From an uncultured Verrucomicrobiota bacterium (GTDB lineage Bacteria; Verrucomicrobiota; Verrucomicrobiia; Verrucomicrobiales; Akkermansiaceae): a DNA stretch of 37,909 nt. The first letter of the stretch is position 1; the number at the start of each line of letters is the position of its first letter. The notes under the pieces are model-generated. The model was not told the origin of the DNA. It was given only the letters and a program-made list of their open reading frames with translations, and ran no database searches. This document shows positions 17,177-25,320 of the stretch, one piece after another. Location: contig CALMKO010000090.1 in the NCBI GenBank assembly GCA_937867415.1, positions 1 to 37,909 on the forward strand, in the 5' to 3' direction. The translations under genes and the position numbers were made by a program.

Positions 17177-18016
17177 TTATCGCAACCGCTGCGTGAAAAG
17201 CCCGTATTTCGGGCTGAAGAGGTAGGCTGCGACAAAAAGCAGCCCCAGCACGATGACGATCGCCGGGCCTGGTGCGATTCCGAATGTCCCGGAAAGCAGG
17301 ACCGCTGCCACCGAGCCGATCCCGCCAATCAGGCCGCCGCCCCAGAACAGGGCTGAGGTCCGGTCGGTCAGCAGGGATACGGTGGCAGCGGGTGTCACCA
17401 GCAGGCCCACCGACAGGACGCAGCCGACCGCTTGCAGGGAGGAGACGAGTGCCAACACCAGCAGGGCGAAAATCAAATACTGGATGAAACGCACGGGCAC
17501 CCCTTGTGCCGCCGCCACGTTTGGCTCGAAGAGGGTGAGCAGGATCGGCCGCATCAGCAAGTTGGTGATCAACAGGGTGAAGGCTCCGATTCCGAAGGCG
17601 ATCCAGATATCCGTGTTCCCGACAGCGATGATGTCGCCGAAGAGCCAGTGTTCCAGTTCCTGGCGGGTATCCAGCTTCGGCAGCAGGGCGATCCCCGCTG
17701 CAAAAGCCGCGGTGTAGAGTACGGCCAGGGCAGTGCCTTGCTCGACCCGGTTTCCCCGGGCGACGGCCACGGAGCCGAGCCCCACCAACAAGGCCGCGAA
17801 CATCGCCCCGAAGAAGGCATTCCACTGGCTCAGCGCGCCGGTGAGGAAGATGCCCAGCGCGATGCCCGGCAGCATGGTGTGGGAAAGTGCGGAAACCGAC
17901 AGGGCGTTGCGCCGCAATACCACGAAGCCGCTGAAAAAGCCGTTGGCAAAGCCGATGAACCCGGCGGTCGCAAGTGCTCGCTGATAGAATGGATTGTGAA
18001 TGAGCTCGAAGTCCAT
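17177..18016 (-). CDS. Metal ABC transporter permease (ZnuB/MntB family)
   Basis: A 279-residue permease of the zinc/manganese/iron ABC-3 family with about eight to nine helices. FSGFVVLRRNALSVSALSHT and LPGIALGIFLTG match the family, as does the late SVGLLVTPAATVSLLTDRT. It follows the ATPase by 3 bp, in an operon with that gene and a membrane-anchored unknown. No solute-binding protein is encoded here, so one must lie elsewhere or the transporter works without one. The metal (Zn, Mn or Fe) cannot be assigned from sequence. Confidence 0.9.
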   Translation of the reverse strand: MDFELIHNPFYQRALATAGFIGFANGFFSGFVVLRRNALSVSALSHTMLPGIALGIFLTGALSQWNAFFGAMFAALLVGLGSVAVARGNRVEQGTALAVLYTAAFAAGIALLPKLDTRQELEHWLFGDIIAVGNTDIWIAFGIGAFTLLITNLLMRPILLTLFEPNVAAAQGVPVRFIQYLIFALLVLALVSSLQAVGCVLSVGLLVTPAATVSLLTDRTSALFWGGGLIGGIGSVAAVLLSGTFGIAPGPAIVIVLGLLFVAAYLFSPKYGLFTQRLR

Positions 18017-18019
18017 GAT

Positions 18020-18778
18020 CTATTTGCCGACAGGTTCGTAAAACGTACGTGCGATGAGTTCCGGGGTGAGAACCTCGGTTACCGGGCCGAATGCCAGGGC
18101 GCGCGTGGAGAGGATGAGCGCTTCATCAAAGAGCTGTGGAACGGTGTTGAGATCATGATGCGAGGCGAGCACCAGGCGTCCCTCATGGGCAAGCTTTTCC
18201 AAAAGATCGCCAAGCAGGTGTGAGGCGTTCCGATCCAGGCCGGTGAAGGGTTCGTCTAGCAGGAGGACGTGCGCCTCCTGGGCGAGGGCGCGGGCGAGGA
18301 AAGCGCGTTGTTGCTGGCCGCCGGACAACTCGCGGATTTGGCGGTCCTGAAGATCGAGCAGGGCGAGCGATTCCAGCGCCTTGTCCACCGCCTGGTCATC
18401 CGCTGGGGTGAAGTTCCTCCACCATCCGGTCTGTGGATAGCGGCCCATTTCCACAAGGCCGCGCACGGTGATGGGGAACGACCAGTCAACTTCCTCGCGT
18501 TGTGGCAGATAGGCAAACTCGCGAGACCACTTTTTGACGGTCGTGCCACGCCACAGAATCGTCCCTCGGTCGCGGGGGATCAATCCTGCGATGGCCTTGA
18601 GCAGGGTGCTTTTGCCCGCGCCGTTCGGACCGATCAGCGCCACTCGGTTTCCGCATGAGGTTGCAAGTGAAATGTCTTCCAGTGCCACGACCCGGCGGTA
18701 GGATACGGATAAGTCTTTGATCACCAATTCATGGTGATAGCCATGGTGGGCGCAGCTGTCGTGGTGAGTCTCACTCAT
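18020..18778 (-). CDS. Metal ABC transporter ATP-binding protein (ZnuC/MntA-type)
   Basis: A 252-residue ABC ATPase. Walker A is GPNGAGKST (50-58), the signature LSGGQQQR is at 151-158, and Walker B is VLLLDEPF around 171-178. The Q-loop lies in YLPQREEVDWSFPITV, a pattern seen in metal-importer ATPases. The N-terminus is unusually His-rich (ETHHDSCAHHGYHHE), with several His and one Cys, which suits metal binding or sensing. Its ATG overlaps the stop of the upstream unknown by four bases (ATGA), and the permease starts 3 bp after its end, so all three are coupled. Confidence 0.92.
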   Translation of the reverse strand: MSETHHDSCAHHGYHHELVIKDLSVSYRRVVALEDISLATSCGNRVALIGPNGAGKSTLLKAIAGLIPRDRGTILWRGTTVKKWSREFAYLPQREEVDWSFPITVRGLVEMGRYPQTGWWRNFTPADDQAVDKALESLALLDLQDRQIRELSGGQQQRAFLARALAQEAHVLLLDEPFTGLDRNASHLLGDLLEKLAHEGRLVLASHHDLNTVPQLFDEALILSTRALAFGPVTEVLTPELIARTFYEPVGK

Positions 18779-19215
18779 GGCGTCGTGGGTAATGGGAGCT
18801 CGATGAATCCGTCCAGATCTCCCGTGCCATCAAAGGTGTGGCTGATGGTGTTCTGGCCGGGTGCTTCCAAGGTCAGCTTGGCGAAGCGGTGCTCACCGGG
18901 CGGCGTCGGATTTTTCCATTTTACGATGAGGCCCACACGTGGATTTTTCGGGTCGAGTTCCAAGGTTCCGCTAAGGGGGGCGGTGTCGGTGAGCGCCGGG
19001 CGGAAGATCTTGCCAGTGTCGATTTCCACCAGCGAGGGCGGACTGGAGAGTGTCAGTTGAAATGGGGTGATCGATGATTCGGTTTCTCGTGGTGTCGGGG
19101 GGGGCTGTGTCTCAGACGGCATCTTCCCGGTCGAGGTCACACGCATCAGGCCAAGACACGTCGCGGCGAGGGCAAGAGTGAGGAAAAGGAATCGAAGCAG
19201 AGGTGAACCGCGCAC
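18775..19215 (-). CDS. Small membrane-anchored protein of unknown function, coupled to the metal ABC transporter
   Basis: I do not recognise a family. With the GTG at 19215 the protein has 146 residues: a short start, one hydrophobic helix (LLRFLFLTLALAATCLGLM), a Pro/Thr-rich linker, then a beta-rich domain with a TGKIFRPALTDTAPLSGTLE stretch and a VGLIVKWKNPT stretch. It looks like a signal-anchored periplasmic domain. The frame stays open to 19368, but the residues before the GTG look non-coding; the start is the least certain part. Its stop overlaps the ATPase start as ATGA. That tie makes a role in metal uptake, perhaps as substrate-handling or adaptor protein replacing the missing binding protein, an inference only. 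Confidence 0.62.
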   Translation of the reverse strand: MRGSPLLRFLFLTLALAATCLGLMRVTSTGKMPSETQPPPTPRETESSITPFQLTLSSPPSLVEIDTGKIFRPALTDTAPLSGTLELDPKNPRVGLIVKWKNPTPPGEHRFAKLTLEAPGQNTISHTFDGTGDLDGFIELPLPTTP

Positions 19216-19289
19216 GGCGTGACGGTGAAGCGGCTTGATTCGCTTTGCAAGAACCTTGCTCTCGTCCTGTTCATGATACCCCCGATTTG

Positions 19290-19341
19290 GGAATTCCGGG
19301 CGTGGGAAACTTGTGGCGGTTCGGAATTTCTCTGGAATTCC
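19290..19341. promoter_or_regulatory. Paired GGAATTCC palindromes between divergent genes
   Basis: The 8-base palindrome GGAATTCC occurs at 19290-19297 and again at 19334-19341, 44 bp apart, with a near copy GGAATTTC at 19323-19330. All lie in the 151 bp between the metal-ABC operon and ctaA. Repeated symmetrical sites in a divergent promoter region may be operators for a common regulator. No regulator gene is nearby, so this is only a candidate. Confidence 0.3.
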
Positions 19342-19366
19342 TTCGTCGCCCGCGCATCGTCCGCGC

Positions 19367-20368
19367 ATGGGGATGACTCGCTTTCAAAAACTGGCCACGG
19401 CGGCTTTGATCTCAGTGTTGGTATTGATGTTTGTGGGGGCGATCGTGCGGGTGACCGGTGCGGGGATGGGCTGCCCGGATTGGCCGACCTGCTGGGGCTG
19501 CCTGATTCCGCCGACGCGGGTCGAGAATGTGGACTTTGCCAAGCTGCCGATTGAGAAGTTCCAAAACAAGGCGAAGCGGATGGGGCGCGATCCTGAGTCC
19601 ATCACGGCGGCGAGCTTGAAGGCTGAGTTCAATCCACGGCATGTCTGGACGGAGTTTCTGAACCGGCTTACGAGCTTGCCTGTTGGCTTTTTTTCCTTGG
19701 CGACCTTCATCGCCGCATTTTGGCAGCGTGAGAAGCGCCCCTTGGTTTTCTGGATGGCGTTGACCTCGCTGGTCGTGGTGTTGACCAATGCTTGGATGGG
19801 TGCGCGGGTGGTTTACAGCGGTCTTGCACCCGGAGTGCTCACCGCGCATCTGGCCTTGGCCATGAGTCTGCTAGGCACGCTCAGTTACTGTGCATGGCGC
19901 GGGACGGACACGCCGTGGCGGGTGGCGATGGATCCGCGCCCATTGGGACGTTTGCGGCTTGCGCTGACTGTCTTGCTGGTGGCGATCATCGTCGAGGGCA
20001 TCGTCGGTGCGAGGGTGAGGGAAATGACGGATATGATGGCAAAGTTCCACGTCGATGCGCCTCGGGAAACTTGGATGGGCGAACTGGAATCGACATGGAA
20101 ATACCTTTTTCACCGCAGCTTTTCCTGGGTGGTTTTAGGCTCGGCATGGTGGGCGTGGTCGCTGGCCAAGCGGCATTCCACAGTGGGTCCCGGGCGGGTT
20201 GGCAACGTGGTGTTCGGGATTGTTCTCGCGCAAATGGTCCTGGGCCTCGTGATGTCGCAGGTGCATATTTATTCCTGGGTTCAGGTGCTGCACGTCGGGC
20301 TGGCGGCGATTCTTCTGGCCTGTGTCTGGCTGTGGCTTTTTGCGACGGCTCCGGTCCGCAAGATCTAG
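19367..20368 (+). CDS. ctaA: Heme A synthase (CtaA/COX15 family)
   Basis: Oxidises the C8 methyl of heme O to make heme A for cytochrome c oxidase. The 333-residue protein has about eight helices in two four-helix halves. The family start is RVTGAGMGCPDWPTCWGC (Cys36, Cys42 and Cys45). Heme-ligand regions are LTAHLALA (first half), LFHRSFSWVVLG and VLHVGLAAILL (second half). The first-helix ligand motif reads EFLNR at 96-100, where the classic form is ExxHR, so Asn99 replaces the first His; I believe this occurs in some Bacteroidota and related CtaA proteins. An insert of about 45 residues precedes it. Start is ATG 19367, with 19373 as an alternative. It ends four bases inside the malQ gene's end. 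Confidence 0.9.
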   Translation: MGMTRFQKLATAALISVLVLMFVGAIVRVTGAGMGCPDWPTCWGCLIPPTRVENVDFAKLPIEKFQNKAKRMGRDPESITAASLKAEFNPRHVWTEFLNRLTSLPVGFFSLATFIAAFWQREKRPLVFWMALTSLVVVLTNAWMGARVVYSGLAPGVLTAHLALAMSLLGTLSYCAWRGTDTPWRVAMDPRPLGRLRLALTVLLVAIIVEGIVGARVREMTDMMAKFHVDAPRETWMGELESTWKYLFHRSFSWVVLGSAWWAWSLAKRHSTVGPGRVGNVVFGIVLAQMVLGLVMSQVHIYSWVQVLHVGLAAILLACVWLWLFATAPVRKI

Positions 20369-22107
20369 GTGGTCTTTGCCGCGCGGCGGGTCACGCTGAT
20401 GAGGGAGGCAAGCTTTTGGCCGGTTGCGAAGAGATGGGGGTTGCCCTCGATCTCGGCAAGGGTCCAAGGCAGCCTAAACCGCCAATTGTCTCCACCCGTT
20501 GTGCCGGGGTGGTTGAATTGGTCGTCGAGATTGAACACCTCGGTGATCATGAATACCGCGTAGCGCGAATTTGAAGCCAGCAGGGCTTTGACCAGACGAA
20601 GGTGGATGCCCTCGGTATAGGCTGGCCAGGAACCTTGCTCCATCAGCGGGATACCCGCAAACTCGGCAAGTAACCGCAGTGTGTTGTGCGCGCCGTTGGC
20701 ATTCCAGAAGCCCTGCTCGGAGGGTTCTTCCTGCTGGTGCCGGATTGCACGCAGGCAGCTGCGCCAGATGCCGTTGATCGGTTGGTGGTCGTGGGTCGAG
20801 TAGGTGGCGAAGGTGTTTTCCGGAAAGGAATTCCCCGGCGTCGGGTGTCCGTACTCGTTGCAGTCCCAGTGCGGAATGCGGAACCCGGCGATCCCAAGAT
20901 CAGCAAGGTGGGGGCGCACATAGTCGGGAACCCATCCGAGGTCTTCCGCGATCACTTCCGCATCTCCCGCCGCTTTCAGGATGGCCCGGAGGCGTAAGTC
21001 CCCATCCTCGCGGTTTGCCGCTTTGTTTTCGAACGTGTCATCCGGCCTTAAAAACCACCGGGGAAGTCGCCCGTCGTTGATGGCTGCCGCATGGTGGTGA
21101 TCGAGTCCGATGAATTCGTGATTCCGCTCGGGCCTCCAAGGGAAAGCGTAGATCCGGTAGAATCCGAGGATGTGATCGAGCCGGAAAATCTGGAAAATCA
21201 TCGTCAATCGCGCGATCCTTTTCCGCCACCAGAGAAACCCGTTCGATTGCATGTGATCCCAACGATAGAGCGGGATTCCCCAGTTTTGCCCCCACTGTTG
21301 GAAAAATGAATCGTCCTGGCTCATCCCTTCCGGCGGCGAGCCGCCACACCAGTCGAGCCGGAATTCATCCCGGGCGAAAAACACATCGCACGAGTGCCAA
21401 CTGATGCCGATCGGCACATCGCCCATCAGCTTGACACCGTGCTTTTCCGCATGAGCGCGGACAGCCAGCCACTGCCGGAAGCAAAGCCACTGCACGAAAG
21501 CAAAGAATTCCAACCTGGATTTCACGCCGGCCTCATCCTTCTCAAGCAATTTCCTGACAAAGTCCCGAGCCTTATCCGGCGTCTGGCAGGAGGCTGGCCA
21601 TTGATCCCAGGTAAGCTGGGGACCATGCAAATCCATCAGAAAGCGAAACAGGCAGTAATCGTCCAACCATTCGCATTCGTCATGGCAGAACTTTCTGAAC
21701 TCAGCTTCCAAGGTCTGTCCGGCATCTTCAAACTTAGACCATGCAAGCTCTAATAAATCACGCTTCACCGCTCGCACCGCGGGGTAGTTCACCAGCGGAG
21801 ATTCCAAGGCACCCTTGAGCTTTTCACGCGCATGGATCAAGTCGATCTCCCTTAATCCCGGAATCTCAGCAGGATCACAGGAAAGGTAAATCGGATCCAA
21901 TGCCGCAGACGAAATCCCGCTGTAGGGACTTTCCTCCGAACCGTTTTCGTGAATCGGAAGGAGTTGAATAAACCCCACGTGATGCTTTGCCGCCCAGTCG
22001 ATCCATTGTCGCAGCGCGGTGGTGTCGCCAATCCCAAGATCGCCCTCTCTCCGTGGTGAAAAGGCGGGGATCAGAATGCCTGCGAGTCGGTCTGCGGGTG
22101 GATGCAC
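20365..22107 (-). CDS. malQ: 4-alpha-glucanotransferase (GH77)
   Basis: Amylomaltase: transfers maltooligosaccharide segments in starch or glycogen metabolism. The 580-residue length is typical for the shorter GH77 type. Catalytic residues are visible: nucleophile Asp311 in FRLDHILGF, general acid Glu388 in VIAEDLGWVPD and the third carboxylate Asp440 in YSTHDHQP. The start (GILIPAFSPRREGDLGIGD) and the SPYSGISSAALDPIY stretch match the family. A GTG at 22107 starts it; no ATG fits the family N-terminus. The stop overlaps the ctaA stop in CTAG. No other glycogen gene is in the window. Confidence 0.93.
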   Translation of the reverse strand: MHPPADRLAGILIPAFSPRREGDLGIGDTTALRQWIDWAAKHHVGFIQLLPIHENGSEESPYSGISSAALDPIYLSCDPAEIPGLREIDLIHAREKLKGALESPLVNYPAVRAVKRDLLELAWSKFEDAGQTLEAEFRKFCHDECEWLDDYCLFRFLMDLHGPQLTWDQWPASCQTPDKARDFVRKLLEKDEAGVKSRLEFFAFVQWLCFRQWLAVRAHAEKHGVKLMGDVPIGISWHSCDVFFARDEFRLDWCGGSPPEGMSQDDSFFQQWGQNWGIPLYRWDHMQSNGFLWWRKRIARLTMIFQIFRLDHILGFYRIYAFPWRPERNHEFIGLDHHHAAAINDGRLPRWFLRPDDTFENKAANREDGDLRLRAILKAAGDAEVIAEDLGWVPDYVRPHLADLGIAGFRIPHWDCNEYGHPTPGNSFPENTFATYSTHDHQPINGIWRSCLRAIRHQQEEPSEQGFWNANGAHNTLRLLAEFAGIPLMEQGSWPAYTEGIHLRLVKALLASNSRYAVFMITEVFNLDDQFNHPGTTGGDNWRFRLPWTLAEIEGNPHLFATGQKLASLISVTRRAAKTT

Positions 22108-22230
22108 GCGCGGGATCTTGACAAGACCACGGCCGGGAAACGATTCCTTTCTTTGACAAAAACAAATTTTCGTTCACCTTCTATCTGGCACTCGCCGAAA
22201 AAGCGTATTCAAAACCGAATTCAAATTATC

Positions 22231-22683
22231 ATGAAAATCAAACATCTCGTTCCTGTCGTTGCCTTGCCATTCTTGTTCGTGGCTTGCGAAAAGGCGAAAC
22301 AAGTCGCTGACGAAAAAATCGACACCGCTAAAGAAGCCGCGGCGGAAAAAGTAAACGCAGGTGCCGAGACGGTGGCTGAGGGCGTCAAAGAAATGGCTGA
22401 TGCCGCCAAGGCTGATGCGAAGGCCGCCATGGACAAGGTCGAAGAGGCTACCAAGGCGAACGTCGAAGCCGCCAAGGAAACCGTCACGGAAGCAACGGAA
22501 GCTGCCAAGGAAACAACGGAAGCCGCCAAGGAAACCGTTACGGAAGCAGCGGAAGCCGCCAAGGAAACCGTCACGGAAGCAGCCGACGCTGCCAAAGAGG
22601 CTGGAGCGCAAGCCGCCGAGGATGCCGCCAAGGCTGCGCAAGAGGCAGCTGACAAGCTCAAGACTCCTGTCGCACCCGAGTGA
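22231..22683 (+). CDS. LEA-like helical-repeat lipoprotein
   Basis: A 150-residue protein: a lipoprotein signal (MKIKHLVPVVALPFLFVAC, Cys19) followed by a long Ala/Lys/Glu helix. Near-perfect 11-residue repeats AAKETVTEAAE/D occur three times in a row (one interrupted by a 7-residue copy) from about residue 85, a period typical of LEA group 3 and apolipoprotein-like helices. It should form an amphipathic rod or coiled coil tethered to a membrane, possibly against desiccation or osmotic stress, or as a cell-wall spacer like Lpp. The ATG at 22231 is preceded by AT-rich sequence. An intrinsic terminator follows at 22720-22753. Nothing nearby hints at a partner. Confidence 0.78.
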   Translation: MKIKHLVPVVALPFLFVACEKAKQVADEKIDTAKEAAAEKVNAGAETVAEGVKEMADAAKADAKAAMDKVEEATKANVEAAKETVTEATEAAKETTEAAKETVTEAAEAAKETVTEAADAAKEAGAQAAEDAAKAAQEAADKLKTPVAPE

Positions 22684-22719
22684 TTCCGGCTGGATCCTGA
22701 CTTCTGATCCCCATTCATG

Positions 22720-22753
22720 GCGGGCTTCTCTACACGGGAAGCCCGCTTTTTTT
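22720..22753 (+). terminator. Rho-independent terminator of the LEA-like gene
   Basis: A 9-bp perfect stem, GCGGGCTTC at 22720-22728 with GAAGCCCGC at 22738-22746, a 9-base loop, then seven T residues (22747-22753). It is 36 bp after the LEA-like stop. On the opposite strand the stem is not followed by a T-run, so it acts for the plus strand only. The convergent glycosyltransferase gene ends 7 bp further on. Confidence 0.9.
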
Positions 22754-22759
22754 CTGGGA

Positions 22760-24076
22760 TTACGGCGTGCCAGCCGTCGTTTCCACCGTTTCAGCGTCCG
22801 TTCGCTCACATGGGGCGTTCCCAACAGCCAGCAACGACCCGAAAATCCGGTCGAGCTGAGCCCGTGAATGAAGTTGGTGATAGGTCTCAAAATCGGGCAC
22901 CAACGGTCGTCCGTCCTCCGTCTCGCGGGCGATGATCCCTTGGATGGCCGCGTGGGCCGCCTTCGCATCACCTTCGGGGATGGTGCGGCCCAGCTGGTAA
23001 CGCTGGACACGCCCGCCGATGCATTGCCCCTTGGTCGCCAACAAGGGAATCCGGAAGGCCGCTGCCTTGGTCAGGGCGTTGCTGCTACCCTCAAAGTTCT
23101 CGTAAGCCGCCCACACAATGTCGAAAATCGTGAACAAGGCATTGTAGGGCTTGCCGTCTTGAAATCGAGTGCCGCTCAGATCGAGGTGCAGATTGTCCAT
23201 CCGTCCGTCGGCGACCTGCCCCACCATTTCCTCGCAAAATGCAAGCTCTTCCTCGGTGAACGTATCTCGTGCAAATGGCCCGGTCACGACGAAGAACCAT
23301 GGGTCGTCCCGTTCTTTGGCGAGCTTGGCCACCTTGAGAAGCGTCAGCAGCCCTTTCCGTTTCTCGATGCTGATCAGCCCGATGATCTTCCGCCCTCTGG
23401 CTCTGCGACGAATCTCAATCGCTATCTCGGAAGGACTGTCGGGTGGCGTTTCATCCGTCATGTCCGGAAAGGCCAGCACCGGATGCCCCACCACGCTGCT
23501 CAGCTCGGCGTTGAATCTCTCGTCGAGCACATAGATCGCCCTGCAATCCGGAGCCTTCATCAGGGAATCTCCCTTTGCCGCACGTTTCCACCATGGTGCT
23601 GCCGAACGCTGCTCCGCATCAAGGTGCCCGTTGCGCAGATACAACCCGCTCCAAGGCCGCCCGAGCATCCACTTGGGCAATAATGGAAACGGCGCAAATC
23701 GCAGATAGCTGTCCAAATACGGGAAGAACACCAGGTCGGTGGTGAATCCCGAGCGGGCCTCGATCCTCCTCACCGCCCGTCCGGTCGCACGCCAGCGTGC
23801 CAGCGTGCTCAGTGGATCATGATCCCGCTTCTTGCGAATCACGCCCTGATTGCGGTGGATGAACACCTGACAGATGACCCGTTCCGCAGCTGCCCCGGCC
23901 AAGTCCGCGGGTAACGACGCCACAATCTGCGCAGGGTCAAAGCAAATCAAATGAACCCGTGCTCCCAAGCGCAACAGAGAGGCCGTGAACTCCCGCAGAT
24001 ACGTCAGATGGTGGCCTCCCCATCGGGTATCCACCAACGCAACCGTTGGAATGGGAGATGTCGGCGAAGCACTCAT
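22760..24076 (-). CDS. Glycosyltransferase (GT-B, family 4-like)
   Basis: A 438-residue protein with a Rossmann start (VALVDTRWGGHHLTYLREFT) and a C-terminal half with IGLISIEKRKGLLTLLKVAK, WFFVVTGPF and YENFEGSSNALTKAA, the layout of GT-B retaining glycosyltransferases in which the late acidic region contacts the nucleotide. The donor and acceptor are unknown. The ATG at 24076 has AGGAAG six bases upstream, supporting this start. It begins 14 bp after the epimerase-like gene ends, in the same direction, in the polysaccharide region. The end faces the LEA gene's terminator. Confidence 0.78.
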   Translation of the reverse strand: MSASPTSPIPTVALVDTRWGGHHLTYLREFTASLLRLGARVHLICFDPAQIVASLPADLAGAAAERVICQVFIHRNQGVIRKKRDHDPLSTLARWRATGRAVRRIEARSGFTTDLVFFPYLDSYLRFAPFPLLPKWMLGRPWSGLYLRNGHLDAEQRSAAPWWKRAAKGDSLMKAPDCRAIYVLDERFNAELSSVVGHPVLAFPDMTDETPPDSPSEIAIEIRRRARGRKIIGLISIEKRKGLLTLLKVAKLAKERDDPWFFVVTGPFARDTFTEEELAFCEEMVGQVADGRMDNLHLDLSGTRFQDGKPYNALFTIFDIVWAAYENFEGSSNALTKAAAFRIPLLATKGQCIGGRVQRYQLGRTIPEGDAKAAHAAIQGIIARETEDGRPLVPDFETYHQLHSRAQLDRIFGSLLAVGNAPCERTDAETVETTAGTP

Positions 24077-24090
24077 GCGAAACTTCCTGT

Positions 24091-25134
24091 TCAGCGTCTG
24101 CCCCAGGCCTCCACAATCTGACCGATCGTCTCCTCCAGGGAGATCGTGATGTCCCAGCCGGGGTAGTGAGCACGCATTTTGGAAAGGTCGGAAATATAGC
24201 AGATGTGGTCACCCACCCGGTTCTCATCCACGTAGGTGTGTATCTGTTCCTTGCCGGAGAATTTCGCGGCAATGGCGAAGGCTTCATAAATCGAGCAGGA
24301 ATTGTTCCTCCCGCCTCCGATGTTGTATACTTCCGCAACCCGCGGAGCCTTGATGAATTCCTCGATGAATCGAGCCACATCGTGCGAATGGATGTTATCC
24401 CTGACCTGCTTGCCCTTGTATCCGAAGACCCGGTACTCCTTCCCCTCGAGGTTGCATTTCACCAGGTAGCTGAGGAATCCATGCAACTCAACACCTGTGT
24501 GGTTGGGACCTGTCAGACAGCCGCCTCGCAGGCAGCAGGTTGGCATGTCGAAGTAGCGGCCGTATTCCTGAACCATCACATCAGCCGCCACCTTGGACGC
24601 TCCGAACAGCGAGTGCTTGGACTGGTCAATCGAAAACTCCTCCGTGATCCCGTTTTCATACGCTGGATCCGCATAGTCCCAGCGTGTCTCAAGCTCCTTG
24701 AGCGCAATGGTGTTAGGCCGGTCACCATACACCTTGTTCGTCGACATGTGGACGAAGGGGGTGTTCGGACATGCCTGGCGGGTTGCCTCTAACAGGTTCA
24801 GGGTTCCCACCGCATTGGTGTCGAAATCATCGAACGGAATCGCGGCGGCACGATCATGGGACGGTTGTGCGGCGGTGTGAACAATCGCGTCCGGCTTCAC
24901 CTTTTGAAGCAAGGCCAGGACCCCTGCACGGTCACGGATGTCCAGTTCATGGTGTTGAAAGCCCGGCAGATTCTTCTCCAGCCGTTCCTGATTCCAGCGG
25001 GTGTCTCCCTGGGGACCGAAAAAAACCGCACGCTGGTTGTTGTCAACCCCATGGATTTCCCAACCTAAGGCGGAAAAGTGAACGCATACTTCAGAACCGA
25101 TAAGGCCGGATGAGCCTGTGACAAGGAGTTTCAT
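24091..25134 (-). CDS. NAD-dependent epimerase, CDP-paratose/tyvelose 2-epimerase-like
   Basis: A 347-residue short-chain (extended SDR) sugar-nucleotide enzyme. The Rossmann motif is [20 protein letters not shown] (GxxGxxG). The catalytic region reads [12 protein letters not shown], then RWDY and [19 protein letters not shown]: this STNKVYGD-(...)-HSLFG-x-SK set is typical of CDP-paratose 2-epimerase-like enzymes that make tyvelose-type sugars, although the present protein could act on another NDP-sugar. No CDP-glucose dehydratase, pyrophosphorylase or other deoxysugar genes are in the window. Start ATG at 25134 (MKLLVTG). Adjacent genes are a glycosyltransferase and a polymerase. Confidence 0.82.
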   Translation of the reverse strand: MKLLVTGSSGLIGSEVCVHFSALGWEIHGVDNNQRAVFFGPQGDTRWNQERLEKNLPGFQHHELDIRDRAGVLALLQKVKPDAIVHTAAQPSHDRAAAIPFDDFDTNAVGTLNLLEATRQACPNTPFVHMSTNKVYGDRPNTIALKELETRWDYADPAYENGITEEFSIDQSKHSLFGASKVAADVMVQEYGRYFDMPTCCLRGGCLTGPNHTGVELHGFLSYLVKCNLEGKEYRVFGYKGKQVRDNIHSHDVARFIEEFIKAPRVAEVYNIGGGRNNSCSIYEAFAIAAKFSGKEQIHTYVDENRVGDHICYISDLSKMRAHYPGWDITISLEETIGQIVEAWGRR

Positions 25135-25320
25135 AAATGAATGATAATCAGTGGTTGTGTGTCTAAGTTGGGATGAAAATTCCCGGGGGGGCTTGATGAT
25201 CCGGCGACACCATGCCAACCGCCGGAACGCTAGTTTTCACGCCCCGGAGTGTCAAGCTCATCGAAGAGCTGCGGATGAGCATCCGAGTGGATTCCATGCT
25301 GCGCTTGTTACCGGGTGGAA

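Noticed and set aside
22153-22190. TTGACA near the LEA-like gene as a sigma-70 promoter
   Set aside because: The nearest plausible -10 (CTATCT at 22181) is about 22 bp away, too far for a standard promoter.
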